Of a DNA stretch of 64,000 bases, positions 9,042 through 17,605 are shown piece after piece. The first letter of the stretch is position 1. Each line of letters opens with the position of its first letter. The position numbers and the translations under genes are program-made. The stretch comes from Chitinophagales bacterium (GTDB taxonomy: Bacteria > Bacteroidota > Bacteroidia > Chitinophagales > Chitinophagaceae), in contig JAFLBK010000001.1 of the NCBI GenBank assembly GCA_017303335.1, forward strand, positions 1,493,001 through 1,557,000, in the 5' to 3' direction. Below the pieces are notes generated by a model. That model saw nothing but the letters and a program-made list of their open reading frames with translations, had not been told where the DNA came from and ran no database searches.

Positions 9042-9986
9042 TTATTTACCCATTACTTTTTCCCAGAGTTCGGGGATGCGCTTTACCCAAACCAGTTCTT
9101 TCATTTTTTCCTTGGCATCCTCGATCGGGCTGCCGAAATATACTTTCCCGCCTTCCGTATCTTTTCCAACACCGCTTTGCGCATAGATGGTGGCATTGGC
9201 GCCGATGGTGAGTGTTTTGCTTACGCCCACCTGCCCCCATAATGTAACACCGTCTTCCAGGGTTACCACCCCGGCGATACCCACCTGTGCAGCGATCAGG
9301 CAGTTCTTACCGGTAACGGTATCATGGCCGATGTGGATCATGTTGTCCATTTTGGTGCCCCGCCCGATGATGCTGTCGTGGCTCACACCGCGGTCGATGG
9401 TGCAGCCGGCGCCGATCTCCACATCGTCTTCAATGATCACACGGCCGCAACTGGGCATTTTTTTATACCAGAGTTCCCGGTCTTTTTTGCTGTTGTAATA
9501 GAAAGCGTCGCTGCCGATGACCGTACCGGCCTGGATGATCACGTTGTTGCCGATGATGCAATGATCCATGATGGTCACGTTGGGATGGATGATGCAGTTT
9601 TTACCGATGCGCACATGATGTCCAACAAATACGCCGGGGTATAAAAAACTGCCTTCGCCGATCCGGGCCGAATCGCTGATGAGTTTAGTGGCAGGTTCAA
9701 ACGGCCGGAAGTGTTGCACGATCCTGCAGTAGGCTTCAAAAGGATTCTCAACGATGAGCAGGGCCTTTCCTTCCGGCACCTCGGTTTCTTTATTGATGAT
9801 GATAAAACTGGCTGCGCTGTTCAGGCATTTGTTGTAGTATTTCGGATGATCTACGAATACGAGATCGCCTTTTTCTACCTTATGGATCTCATTGATACCG
9901 GTTGCCTGTGCTTGTGTATTACCAACCAGTTTTGCCTGGATCAGTTCGGCGATCCATGTCAATGATACCGGAGCGGGAAATTGCAT
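9042..9986 (-). CDS. lpxD: UDP-3-O-acylglucosamine N-acyltransferase (LpxD)
   Basis: Third step of lipid A synthesis: transfers the 3-hydroxyacyl chain to the amino group of UDP-3-O-acylglucosamine. The 314 residues show an LpxD-type N-terminal domain (MQFPAPVSLTWIAELI) followed by left-handed beta-helix hexapeptide repeats (about residues 100-270, e.g. IGNNVIIQAGTVIGSD) and the conserved HIGHDTVTGKNCLIAAQVGI containing the catalytic His. ATG at 9986 is preferred over an in-frame TTG at 10004 because a TACCTTTG box lies 16 bases upstream. It converges with the preceding gene, 4 bases apart. Confidence 0.95.
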   Translation of the reverse strand: MQFPAPVSLTWIAELIQAKLVGNTQAQATGINEIHKVEKGDLVFVDHPKYYNKCLNSAASFIIINKETEVPEGKALLIVENPFEAYCRIVQHFRPFEPATKLISDSARIGEGSFLYPGVFVGHHVRIGKNCIIHPNVTIMDHCIIGNNVIIQAGTVIGSDAFYYNSKKDRELWYKKMPSCGRVIIEDDVEIGAGCTIDRGVSHDSIIGRGTKMDNMIHIGHDTVTGKNCLIAAQVGIAGVVTLEDGVTLWGQVGVSKTLTIGANATIYAQSGVGKDTEGGKVYFGSPIEDAKEKMKELVWVKRIPELWEKVMGK

Positions 9987-10001
9987 ACGCGAAAATTTTC
10001 T

Positions 10002-10009
10002 CAAAGGTA
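10002..10009 (-). promoter_or_regulatory. Putative -7 box for lpxD
   Basis: On the minus strand this reads TACCTTTG, a match to TAnnTTTG, ending 16 bases before the lpxD ATG. Confidence 0.45.
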
Positions 10010-10325
10010 CATTGCTTTGTATTCAGTTGATGGGAACCGGGATGACCCTTTTTCATCCCTTTTCCGGGAATTATTGAAAAAATATTTTTTGCATTTTTTG
10101 CAAGTGAAAAGGATGAGTACAACGAGTTTTTTCCGACCTGATTTTTTTCTTCTTGTATACAGCACTCCCGTACATGTACAGCGTCAAAAAAAATCGATTC
10201 GCTGAAATACCAGTAAAATCAATGGTTTCAGAAGATCGCATTCCGTGATGAAATGTATGTGCGTGTGAACAACGTTCAAAGAACTGTGTGCATCTGCACG
10301 TTATGCGTTTGAATGATCCCGTTCC

Positions 10326-10334
10326 TTATCCACA
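10326..10334. promoter_or_regulatory. Perfect DnaA-box sequence TTATCCACA
   Basis: Exact match to the 9-base high-affinity DnaA box, followed by AT-rich DNA. Only one perfect copy is present, so an origin is not established. Confidence 0.3.
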
Positions 10335-10449
10335 GCCAGAAAAAAAATGTTAATAAAATATTCCGAAAATATTTTTCTGTTAGAGAAATTTCTTTTTAAT
10401 ATTGTGTAGGGAATTTTGTTCCCGGTACTTACTAACCCATCTATATAAC

Positions 10450-10477
10450 AAAGCCTGGCAGTCAAACGCCGGGCTTT
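10450..10477 (+). terminator. Rho-independent terminator with no upstream plus-strand gene
   Basis: AAAGCCTGGC pairs with GCCGGGCTTT (10 bp, one G-T pair, 8-base loop) and is followed by TATTATTTTTG. The gene to its left is lpxD on the other strand, so on the plus strand it has no client gene; it implies a small transcript or a leader. Its T-rich tail contains the -7-like box used by the GNAT gene. Confidence 0.7.
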
Positions 10478-10479
10478 AT

Positions 10480-10487
10480 TATTTTTG
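10480..10487 (+). promoter_or_regulatory. Putative -7 box of the GNAT gene, embedded in terminator tail
   Basis: TATTTTTG begins three bases after the terminator stem and ends 27 bases before the ATG at 10515. Confidence 0.4.
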
Positions 10488-10514
10488 TTTCTTCCCGTTT
10501 TTAAAAAACAATGC

Positions 10515-10970
10515 ATGCATAATTCCGAAATACAGCAGGGAGAATTCCGTATCAGTACCGATAAAGCAGAGCTGGATGTAGCGTTGATACACCGGTATCT
10601 GTGTTATGAAAGTTATTGGGCCCGCAACATTCCCCGGGCATTGGTCGAGAAGAGTATAGCGGGTTCCTTATGCTTTGGCGTTTACCACCACAACCACCAG
10701 GTTGGTTTTGCCCGTGTGATCACCGACCAGGCAACCTTTGCTTACCTGGCGGATGTATTTATTCTTGAAACGTACCGCGGCCGCGGGTTAAGTAAATGGC
10801 TGATGCAAACGATCATGGACGAACCCGGGTTGCAGGGATTGCGGCGCTGGCTGCTGGCAACCCTGGATGCGCATGGTTTGTATGCGCAATTCGGTTTCGC
10901 CGCACTGGATAAACCGGAGCGCATCATGGGTATGAAACCCTTTGACGAATATCCAGCCCTGAACTCATAA
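10515..10970 (+). CDS. GNAT family N-acetyltransferase
   Basis: 151 residues of Gcn5-type acetyltransferase. The acetyl-CoA binding motif is VFILETYRGRGLSKWLMQTI (Q/RxxGxG/A type, about residues 79-98), and the C-terminal part LYAQFGFAALDKPERIMGM is typical of small stand-alone GNATs. The ATG at 10515 is used because the ATG four bases earlier hits a stop after three codons. Substrate unknown. yicC follows after 36 bases. Confidence 0.88.
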   Translation: MHNSEIQQGEFRISTDKAELDVALIHRYLCYESYWARNIPRALVEKSIAGSLCFGVYHHNHQVGFARVITDQATFAYLADVFILETYRGRGLSKWLMQTIMDEPGLQGLRRWLLATLDAHGLYAQFGFAALDKPERIMGMKPFDEYPALNS

Positions 10971-11006
10971 CTTTATCCTGTAACTTGCAGTAAAATATCA
11001 GAACGC

Positions 11007-11882
11007 ATGCTTAAATCAATGACGGGCTTCGGAAGGGCGGAACAAACCATTCACGACAAGACCTTCCTGGTGGAGATCAAGGCCCTGAACGGGAAACAGT
11101 TTGAATTGCAGCTTAAGCTCCCCCCCTTGCTTCGCCCGTATGAATTTGAGATACGAAACATGCTCCAGGAAACCCTGGTACGCGGAACCATCGATTGCGT
11201 GATCACCATCAAACAGAATGGAACGTCCAAACCGGTTAATATCAACACCGATCTTATCAAAGCGTATTATAACCAGATCGAAAGCCTGGCTCAGGAATTA
11301 AAGATCGATACGAATTCGGTACTGAGCGCTTTGCTGCGCTTACCCGAAGTGGTTACTCCCACGAATGATGTGCTGGAAGAAAATGAATATGAAGAATTCA
11401 AAGCGGTACTCCAGGCGGCGCTCACCAACCTGAACCAGCACCGGGTGGAAGAGGGCGGCGTACTGGAAAAGGACCTGGTCAAGCGCATCAGCAATATCAA
11501 CGAACAGGAAGAAGCCATCCTGAAACTGGAACCCAATCGCCAGAAAAGGATCCGGGAGGAAATAAACCAGTTGCTGGAAAAACATGTGGGCAAGGAAAAT
11601 ATCGATAATAACCGGATGGAACAGGAACTGATCTATTATATGGAGAAGATCGATATTCATGAAGAGCAGATCCGCCTGCGCCAGCATTGCGAGTATTTCA
11701 GGTCGATATTACAGGAGTCTGATGAAGGAAAGGGGAAAAAACTCTCGTTCATTCTCCAGGAGATCGGTCGGGAGATCAATACCACCGGAAGCAAAGCCTA
11801 TGATGCCGATATACAGAAATGCGTGGTGAAAATGAAAGACGAACTGGAAAAAGCGAAAGAACAGGTATTGAACGTGCTGTAG
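11007..11882 (+). CDS. yicC: YicC family endoribonuclease-like protein
   Basis: 291 residues with the family N-terminus MLKSMTGFGRAE and the C-terminal DUF1732-type end (GREINTTGSKAYDADIQKCVVKMKDELEKAKEQVLNV). The central 120 residues are strongly helical and charged. E. coli YicC is reported as an endoribonuclease acting on small RNAs; that role here is by homology. gldH starts 33 bases downstream, so a short operon is likely. Confidence 0.94.
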   Translation: MLKSMTGFGRAEQTIHDKTFLVEIKALNGKQFELQLKLPPLLRPYEFEIRNMLQETLVRGTIDCVITIKQNGTSKPVNINTDLIKAYYNQIESLAQELKIDTNSVLSALLRLPEVVTPTNDVLEENEYEEFKAVLQAALTNLNQHRVEEGGVLEKDLVKRISNINEQEEAILKLEPNRQKRIREEINQLLEKHVGKENIDNNRMEQELIYYMEKIDIHEEQIRLRQHCEYFRSILQESDEGKGKKLSFILQEIGREINTTGSKAYDADIQKCVVKMKDELEKAKEQVLNVL

Positions 11883-11915
11883 TGATCCCGCAGGCAGCAA
11901 CCTTACTTAAATTGT

Positions 11916-12401
11916 ATGAGCAAGAATACCATGATCCGGCTGTATCTGTTGATACCTGCCACCTGTTTACTGCTGGCCTCCTGTAAGCAGGTGGACCTTT
12001 TTGAAAAAAATACGGTGATACCGGGGAATGCCTGGAAACGCAGTTACCAGGCAACCGGGCAGTTTGTAATTTCCGATACAGTATCGCGGTACAGTATTTA
12101 CCTGGTGCTTCGTCATACCGATGCGTATAATTATAATAATATCTGGCTACGTGTTGGGCTGGGTGCACCCGGCGATTCCCTGTTCACCCAGCGTGTCGAT
12201 CTGAAGCTTGGCGATGACGCCAATGGCTGGGAAGGAACCGGTATGAACGATATCTGGGAAGTTCGTAAACTGCTGAACGGAGAGCCCCGTCGTTTCAAAA
12301 AGGCCGGCACCTACCGGTTTACCATATCACAGGAAATGCGGGACGATCCCCTTACCGGAATCATGAGTGCCGGCATGCGTTTGGAGAAGCGGGAACCTTA
12401 A
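11916..12401 (+). CDS. gldH: Gliding motility lipoprotein GldH
   Basis: 161 residues with a lipoprotein signal peptide ending in the lipobox LLASC (Cys at residue 23). Family features follow: VDLFEKNTVIPGNAWKRS, the YSIYLVLRHTDAYNYNNIW stretch, and the WEGTGMNDIWEVR segment typical of GldH. GldH is required for Bacteroidetes gliding in Flavobacterium. It sits just upstream of porG, consistent with a gliding and type IX secretion neighbourhood. Confidence 0.93.
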   Translation: MSKNTMIRLYLLIPATCLLLASCKQVDLFEKNTVIPGNAWKRSYQATGQFVISDTVSRYSIYLVLRHTDAYNYNNIWLRVGLGAPGDSLFTQRVDLKLGDDANGWEGTGMNDIWEVRKLLNGEPRRFKKAGTYRFTISQEMRDDPLTGIMSAGMRLEKREP

Positions 12402-12466
12402 CAAAGCCTTGGGTATAAAATAGCCAGTTCGTCCTTTTTTTCGAAACAATTCTTTATTTTGCGAGT

Positions 12467-13309
12467 ATGAAGATCAAAACCGGGGTATTCTGTCTGTTCC
12501 TGATAACTGCGATGGCTGTAAAAGCCCAGGATCAGCATAATGAATATGTACAGAAAGGCGAATTCGGCATTACGGTTGGCGCCGCCCACTACTTCGGCGA
12601 TCTCAATACCCGGGCATCCATCAACAGGCCCAAACCAGCCCTTGGCCTTTTTTTCCGTAAGCAATTTGGTAATTATGTTGGTCTTCGTCTCAGCGCTCAT
12701 TTTGCGCAGTTAGGATACAGCGATACCTATAGTAAGAACGAGTACCAGAAAACACGCAACCTGAGCTTCAATTCCAATATCTGGGAAGTAGCGCTCCAGG
12801 GCGACTTCAATTTCTTCAAATTCATCCCGGGAGATCCCTACTATGGATTCACTCCTTATATAACATTGGGTGTAGGCGCATTTACCTACGACCCCTATGC
12901 ATACCTCAATGGTACGAAAGAGTACCTCAGGCCATTGGGTACCGAAGGACAACAGATCGGCTATAATGGAAGAAAACCGTACAGTACCATCGCGGTTTGC
13001 ATTCCGCTGGGCGTTGGTATTAAATATAATATCACCGACCGGCTGAATCTTTCTTTCGAAATCGCTCACCGTTTTACCACAACCGATTACTTAGACGACG
13101 TAAGTACTACATATATTGGTGCCAGCAGGTTTGCACCCAATTCGGCCGGAGCCCTGTTACAGGATCGTTCGTATGAGCTTGATCCTGATAATGTTATAGG
13201 TGTTGAGGGCCGCCAGCGGGGTTGGAGCAAACAAAAGGATCAATATATTATAGCTGAGATAGGGCTTTCGCTTAATATCAGCAGCTATAAATGCCCCAGC
13301 GCAAAATAA
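12467..13309 (+). CDS. porG: Outer-membrane DUF6089 protein, PorG-like T9SS component
   Basis: 280 residues. A signal peptide (MKIKTGVFCLFLITAMAVKA) precedes a small beta barrel with the typical FGITVGAAHYFGDLN start, GVGAFTYDPYA in the middle and FEIAHRFTTTDYLDDVSTTY near the end. The last strand ends ISSYKCPSAK. DUF6089 is the family of Porphyromonas PorG, an outer-membrane protein needed for type IX secretion. In many Bacteroidetes it directly precedes uppS-bamA-skp; here a 3.2-kb cargo gene lies between. Confidence 0.88.
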   Translation: MKIKTGVFCLFLITAMAVKAQDQHNEYVQKGEFGITVGAAHYFGDLNTRASINRPKPALGLFFRKQFGNYVGLRLSAHFAQLGYSDTYSKNEYQKTRNLSFNSNIWEVALQGDFNFFKFIPGDPYYGFTPYITLGVGAFTYDPYAYLNGTKEYLRPLGTEGQQIGYNGRKPYSTIAVCIPLGVGIKYNITDRLNLSFEIAHRFTTTDYLDDVSTTYIGASRFAPNSAGALLQDRSYELDPDNVIGVEGRQRGWSKQKDQYIIAEIGLSLNISSYKCPSAK

Positions 13310-13370
13310 ATCGGCCTATTGCTTTTGTTTTTACATTAAATGGCCTATATTTACAGTCCCTCAAGTAACG

Positions 13371-13395
13371 CAGATAAAATCCCCCTTCTTATCTG
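13371..13395 (+). terminator. Weak hairpin after porG
   Basis: CAGATAA pairs with TTATCTG across an 11-base loop and is followed by ATTTTCC; a poor U-tract makes terminator function uncertain. Confidence 0.3.
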
Positions 13396-13478
13396 ATTTT
13401 CCTACCAAAGAAGAACAAAGCGTAAATCCGTGTATTTCTGTGATGGAACCATAGTTCAATCCGCACAAACATTAAACT

Positions 13479-16400
13479 ATGGCGTTCATTCGCTGCTGCC
13501 TTACCACAGCGGTATTGGTCATTTGCATGTTGTATGCTCAGGCCCAGACCGTTTACTATCCACAGGGGTCGTCTCAGTTGCTCAGATCAACTGCGGAGGA
13601 TGCTGCCATGCTGTTGCAAAAGGCGGTGCGGAACAGCCAGTTCTCCGTTCAATCATATAATACCATTCCCTCCTACGGGATCATTTTAGTTTACGACCCG
13701 GCTATTTCCGACAACCAGGCCTGTAAAGTAGAGAGCGACGGACAGCAGTTTATCCGGTTCACCGCTGCGCAGGATAATGGACTTTGCTTCGGCATCTACC
13801 AGTACCTGCATAGCCTGGGTTACCGGTTTTACCAGCCCGGAACGATCTGGGAAAGAATTCCGGCCCTGAGCAGCGCCTACCGGAAAACCGATACCATATA
13901 TACATCAGCCTATAAATACAAAAGCTGGTTCATCAGCGGCGGACACAACCGCTGGATCATGGACAACAGTACAGTTTACAACTGGGATAATTACTTTGGC
14001 GACAATGGCCATAACTGGGCCTTGTACCAACGCAGGAACGGGATGGCGGGCGCTTACCGCTTTGCCGGGCATCGTTCGGATGTGATGACGCCGGCCTACC
14101 TGGCAACCCTGCAAAGCAATCCTTGTTATGTTGCGTGTTACGATGGATCCAGGTCGGCATCGAACCGGTCTGTTCCTGATGTAAATAACCAGGCCGCCAT
14201 GCAATTGTGGGCCACAGGCATCGAGCAGAAATTCACGCAGTACCGGAACGCCATCTTCAGCAACACAACCCTGTATGCGAATCAATACCGCAATTTCAAT
14301 TATACCAATGGCCTTATCGGCGTCGAAGTACCCGATGGTTCGCTCTGGGGCAACTCAACCGATAACAGTTCCTGCGGCGTTTCGGGTTATCCGAAAGAAA
14401 GTGATCAGAGTTTCCGGCTGGCTGACTTTACACTGAATAAGATCAGCACACAATATCCCGACAGGCAGTTCCAGGTATATGCATACTCGAGTCATGCCAA
14501 CATTCCTTCGCCATCAATTTCCATCAGTAATAAACTGGATGTACAGGTAATTCCGACCGCTTTCCAGAGCGAAAGCAGTGCGAAAGGTCTGATGAACCGC
14601 TGGTACAACCGCCACGGGAATATCTCGGAATACCATTACCTGAACATTCCGCAATGGGGCGGCGAAACACCCATGTTCTGGTTGCAGGATATGAAAGAAA
14701 CATTGCAGCGTATCCGTGAAAAGAAAGGGCAGGGTATTGTGTGGGAAGCATCCCCCGCGAAATTCAGCTCGCTGCCTTTCCTGTTGGCGGCCAATCAGAA
14801 CCTGCTGGATGGAACTACGTTGGAGAACAGCCTGCGTACATTCTGCGACGATATGTTTGCTGAAGCTTCCGGCAGTGTGTACAAGTTGCTTCAGTGGTGG
14901 AGCAATGACAAAACGGTAGCCGCCGGCAATTTTATGCGGGATAATAAATACCGCATACCGCTTTACCTGCAATTGGTGAACGAAGCCGTACAGGCTACCC
15001 GTAACGCGGCGCCGGAGGTGAAGGAAAGGATCCGCGAACTGAAGGCATACCTGCATTACATGGTGTTGTACTACGATTGGTTCTTTGATCAGCGGGCTTA
15101 TAAAGACAAGACGGATAAAGCCGCAACCCTCTGCATCTACCTGGCTAAAATCAATAAACTGCAGCTGGTGAACAGTTATTTCCTGATCCTCGACCAGGTA
15201 AGTAAATTCGCTGCTACCGATGCCTTCTATCAGCAATACAATGTAACGAACGGAACGGCTTACCAGAACGGCGCCCTGCCACTGGTTACAGCGGATGAGA
15301 TTGAGGCTTATTTCCAGCAGGACCTGTCGCGGTACGGAACCCTGGTGGATCAATACAATTTTGAAGAAGCATACAGCATTCAGAAACAGTTCCTCAAAAA
15401 CAACCTGAAACCACTTCAGAAGATCAATGTGCAGCTCGGGTATACGAACGGGTTCAATTACCCGGGCCGGGCTGAATTTTATATCTATGCACCTGCGGCA
15501 GGCAGCTTCAGCATTCAGTACACTCCCCAGTTTGAAATGAGCGGCAAAGGGTATATCAACTTTACGCTGGAGGAAACCGGCAGCGCACTGAATGTGCTGA
15601 ATGATATCTCCGTTGATAATACGGAAAACGGGAAGTCGGGAACGCTATCGATGAACATTCCCGCCGCCGGAACGTATAAACTATCGGTCGTGTCCCGCTT
15701 CAAATCGTCTGCGACGTTGCTTATCACCACGAATGGAAATAACTTTTACAAGAATGGTCCGTTCCTGGGAAGTAAAACAGAAAATTACCGGGGCGATCTG
15801 TCGAGCCTGCCCGGTTATTTTTATGTGCCGGCCGGTGTTAAGAAAGTATACTTCTCGATCAACAATTCGTACAGTGCCACCGGCGGTTACGCCAGTGCGG
15901 AGAATATCAGCAAAGCCTTTGTTATAAAAGACATGAGCGGATCGATCCTGGTTCCTCGTCTTGCGACCCCCCAGGATTCATCGCTGTTCTATCTCGAAGT
16001 ACCCGCCGGAACAAATGGTACCTTTCTCCGGGCTACAAAAATGGAACAGTACAATCTATCCTTCGCCAACATCAGTAACCTGCAATGGTATGCCCAGGCC
16101 TATGTTCCCTGCTCATCAGCTGATTTTTCCATCTCGGTGACCAACCGTAACGGAACTTGCATTACTACGCTCAATGCGGTTTCGAATACTGCTCAGCTCG
16201 AATGGAAGGTTGTTGACAACGGCCGTACCTACACGTACCAGGGTAAACAGGTTGAGTTGCCCGATTATGTCTCACCCAATGCCGTGGTAACGCTTACGAA
16301 TGGAAGCGGCTGCTCGGTTTCCAGGCGGATAGGCGATGATGCCGCTTACCAGAAAGCGAAGCAGGCTTGCGCCAGCGGGGCGCCCCTCCCGGGTGGGTCA

Positions 16401-16631
16401 ACTCCCGCTGCGATGGTATATCCCAATCCCTCAACCGGGGTTTATTTTTGCCGCCAGGATGGCATTCCCCAGTCGGCCACCGAGATCTGCGTTACCAACA
16501 CCCAGGGTGCGCTCATTGCACGCTTTAAAAACGTAAGCCAGTTCGATATCAGCAAGGCCCCGGCCGGTATTTACCTGTACCGGATGCTGCTTAACGGAGA
16601 ATGGCTCAACGGGCGACTGGTCAAACACTAA
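13479..16631 (+). CDS. Large secreted T9SS cargo with DUF4838/glycosidase-like region
   Basis: 1050 residues. The signal peptide is MAFIRCCLTTAVLVICMLYAQA. The N-terminal 120 residues resemble the domain found ahead of many glycosidases (DNGLCFGIYQYLHSLGYRFY), and residues about 150-500 resemble DUF4838 (YNWDNYFGDNGHNWALY, WEASPAKFSSLPFLLAANQN), suggesting a carbohydrate-active role. Middle and C-terminal beta-rich modules follow. The last 75 residues are a type A T9SS sorting domain (YPNPSTGVYF, then DISKAPAGIYLYRM), so export through the type IX system is expected. It lies between porG and uppS. The substrate is unknown. Confidence 0.85.
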   Translation: MAFIRCCLTTAVLVICMLYAQAQTVYYPQGSSQLLRSTAEDAAMLLQKAVRNSQFSVQSYNTIPSYGIILVYDPAISDNQACKVESDGQQFIRFTAAQDNGLCFGIYQYLHSLGYRFYQPGTIWERIPALSSAYRKTDTIYTSAYKYKSWFISGGHNRWIMDNSTVYNWDNYFGDNGHNWALYQRRNGMAGAYRFAGHRSDVMTPAYLATLQSNPCYVACYDGSRSASNRSVPDVNNQAAMQLWATGIEQKFTQYRNAIFSNTTLYANQYRNFNYTNGLIGVEVPDGSLWGNSTDNSSCGVSGYPKESDQSFRLADFTLNKISTQYPDRQFQVYAYSSHANIPSPSISISNKLDVQVIPTAFQSESSAKGLMNRWYNRHGNISEYHYLNIPQWGGETPMFWLQDMKETLQRIREKKGQGIVWEASPAKFSSLPFLLAANQNLLDGTTLENSLRTFCDDMFAEASGSVYKLLQWWSNDKTVAAGNFMRDNKYRIPLYLQLVNEAVQATRNAAPEVKERIRELKAYLHYMVLYYDWFFDQRAYKDKTDKAATLCIYLAKINKLQLVNSYFLILDQVSKFAATDAFYQQYNVTNGTAYQNGALPLVTADEIEAYFQQDLSRYGTLVDQYNFEEAYSIQKQFLKNNLKPLQKINVQLGYTNGFNYPGRAEFYIYAPAAGSFSIQYTPQFEMSGKGYINFTLEETGSALNVLNDISVDNTENGKSGTLSMNIPAAGTYKLSVVSRFKSSATLLITTNGNNFYKNGPFLGSKTENYRGDLSSLPGYFYVPAGVKKVYFSINNSYSATGGYASAENISKAFVIKDMSGSILVPRLATPQDSSLFYLEVPAGTNGTFLRATKMEQYNLSFANISNLQWYAQAYVPCSSADFSISVTNRNGTCITTLNAVSNTAQLEWKVVDNGRTYTYQGKQVELPDYVSPNAVVTLTNGSGCSVSRRIGDDAAYQKAKQACASGAPLPGGSTPAAMVYPNPSTGVYFCRQDGIPQSATEICVTNTQGALIARFKNVSQFDISKAPAGIYLYRMLLNGEWLNGRLVKH

Positions 16632-16670
16632 GATTTGCCTCCAAAAAGCAGATTACCAGCCAAAATTTGT

Positions 16671-16678
16671 TACTTTTG
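16671..16678 (+). promoter_or_regulatory. Putative -7 box for uppS and the bamA block
   Basis: TACTTTTG fits TAnnTTTG and lies in the spacer between the cargo gene stop and uppS, 47 bases before the chosen ATG. Confidence 0.45.
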
Positions 16679-16725
16679 CCCGCCCAAACCACGCCCAGTG
16701 CGTGATTACTCATTTTCAGCTACGT

Positions 16726-17484
16726 ATGAGTTTGAAGGATAAGATCGACATGCAGCGACTGCCCAGTCACATCGCCATCATCATGGATGGTAATGGACGT
16801 TGGGCCAATGAGAAAGGCGAAGATCGCCTTTTCGGCCATTTACATGGCGTGGAGAGTGTGCGTAATGTCGTGGAGGGAGCCGCCGAATTGGGTATTAAGT
16901 ACATGACCTTGTACGCGTTCAGTACCGAGAACTGGGATCGCCCGGAGTACGAAGTAACCGGCCTGATGGCCTTGCTTGTGGATACGATCCATAAAGAAGT
17001 GCCCACCCTGAATAAGAACAATATCCGGCTCCACGTGATCGGTGATGTGAGCATGCTGCCGGATGAGGCCCGGGCCGAACTGAACCAGGCCTTACTCGAA
17101 ACCAGCGGCAATACCGGCCTCAACCTGATCATGGCGCTCAGTTACAGCAGCCGGTGGGAATTGGAAACAGCCATCCGGCAGATCGCTTCCGATGTAAAAT
17201 CGGGCGCCCTCGACCCCGGATCAATCAACCAGGATCTGATCAGGACCTACCTGGCTACCAAAGATTTTCCCGATCCGGAACTGATGATCCGTACCAGTGG
17301 TGAACACCGGATCAGTAATTTCCTGCTCTACCAACTGGCCTATTCCGAGCTCTATTTTACCAATACGCTCTGGCCCGATTTCCGGAAAGAGAACCTCTAC
17401 GAAGCCATTCTCGATTACCAGGGAAGAGAGCGTCGTTTTGGTAAAACAGGCCAACAGATTAAGAACGAAGAAGCTGCGGGTTGA
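16726..17484 (+). CDS. uppS: Isoprenyl transferase (undecaprenyl diphosphate synthase)
   Basis: cis-prenyltransferase making undecaprenyl diphosphate, the lipid carrier for peptidoglycan and surface glycans. The 252 residues from ATG 16726 show HIAIIMDGNGRWA (catalytic Asp), YMTLYAFSTENWDRP, and the C-terminal DPELMIRTSGEHRISNFLLY with WPDF. An in-frame GTG at 16702 would add eight residues, but family members start at MSLKDKID. bamA follows after 121 bases. Confidence 0.96.
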   Translation: MSLKDKIDMQRLPSHIAIIMDGNGRWANEKGEDRLFGHLHGVESVRNVVEGAAELGIKYMTLYAFSTENWDRPEYEVTGLMALLVDTIHKEVPTLNKNNIRLHVIGDVSMLPDEARAELNQALLETSGNTGLNLIMALSYSSRWELETAIRQIASDVKSGALDPGSINQDLIRTYLATKDFPDPELMIRTSGEHRISNFLLYQLAYSELYFTNTLWPDFRKENLYEAILDYQGRERRFGKTGQQIKNEEAAG

Positions 17485-17605
17485 GAGGTCTTTACGCCCT
17501 CTAAAACAAGCAGTTGCGACATATTCGAGGTGGAATGATTTAGGATGAGGTTAACAAATAGTTTTGATTAATGGGCTTAATTTGCCCCCCGTTAAAAACC
17601 AATTG

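Larger units (their letters stand above)
9987..10514. other. AT-rich 528-bp intergenic region with DnaA box and hairpins
   Basis: The only stretch over 300 bases without a protein gene. No credible ORF is present. It contains the lpxD -7 box, a 7-bp hairpin (GGGATGA/TCATCCC, 10039-10059), a perfect DnaA box TTATCCACA at 10326-10334, a looser TGTGAACAA at 10264-10272, a run of A/T-rich DNA at 10335-10405, a small hairpin GGGAA/TTCCC at 10409-10423, and a rho-independent terminator at 10450-10477. It may hold an unannotated small RNA or a replication or regulatory site. Confidence 0.6.
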
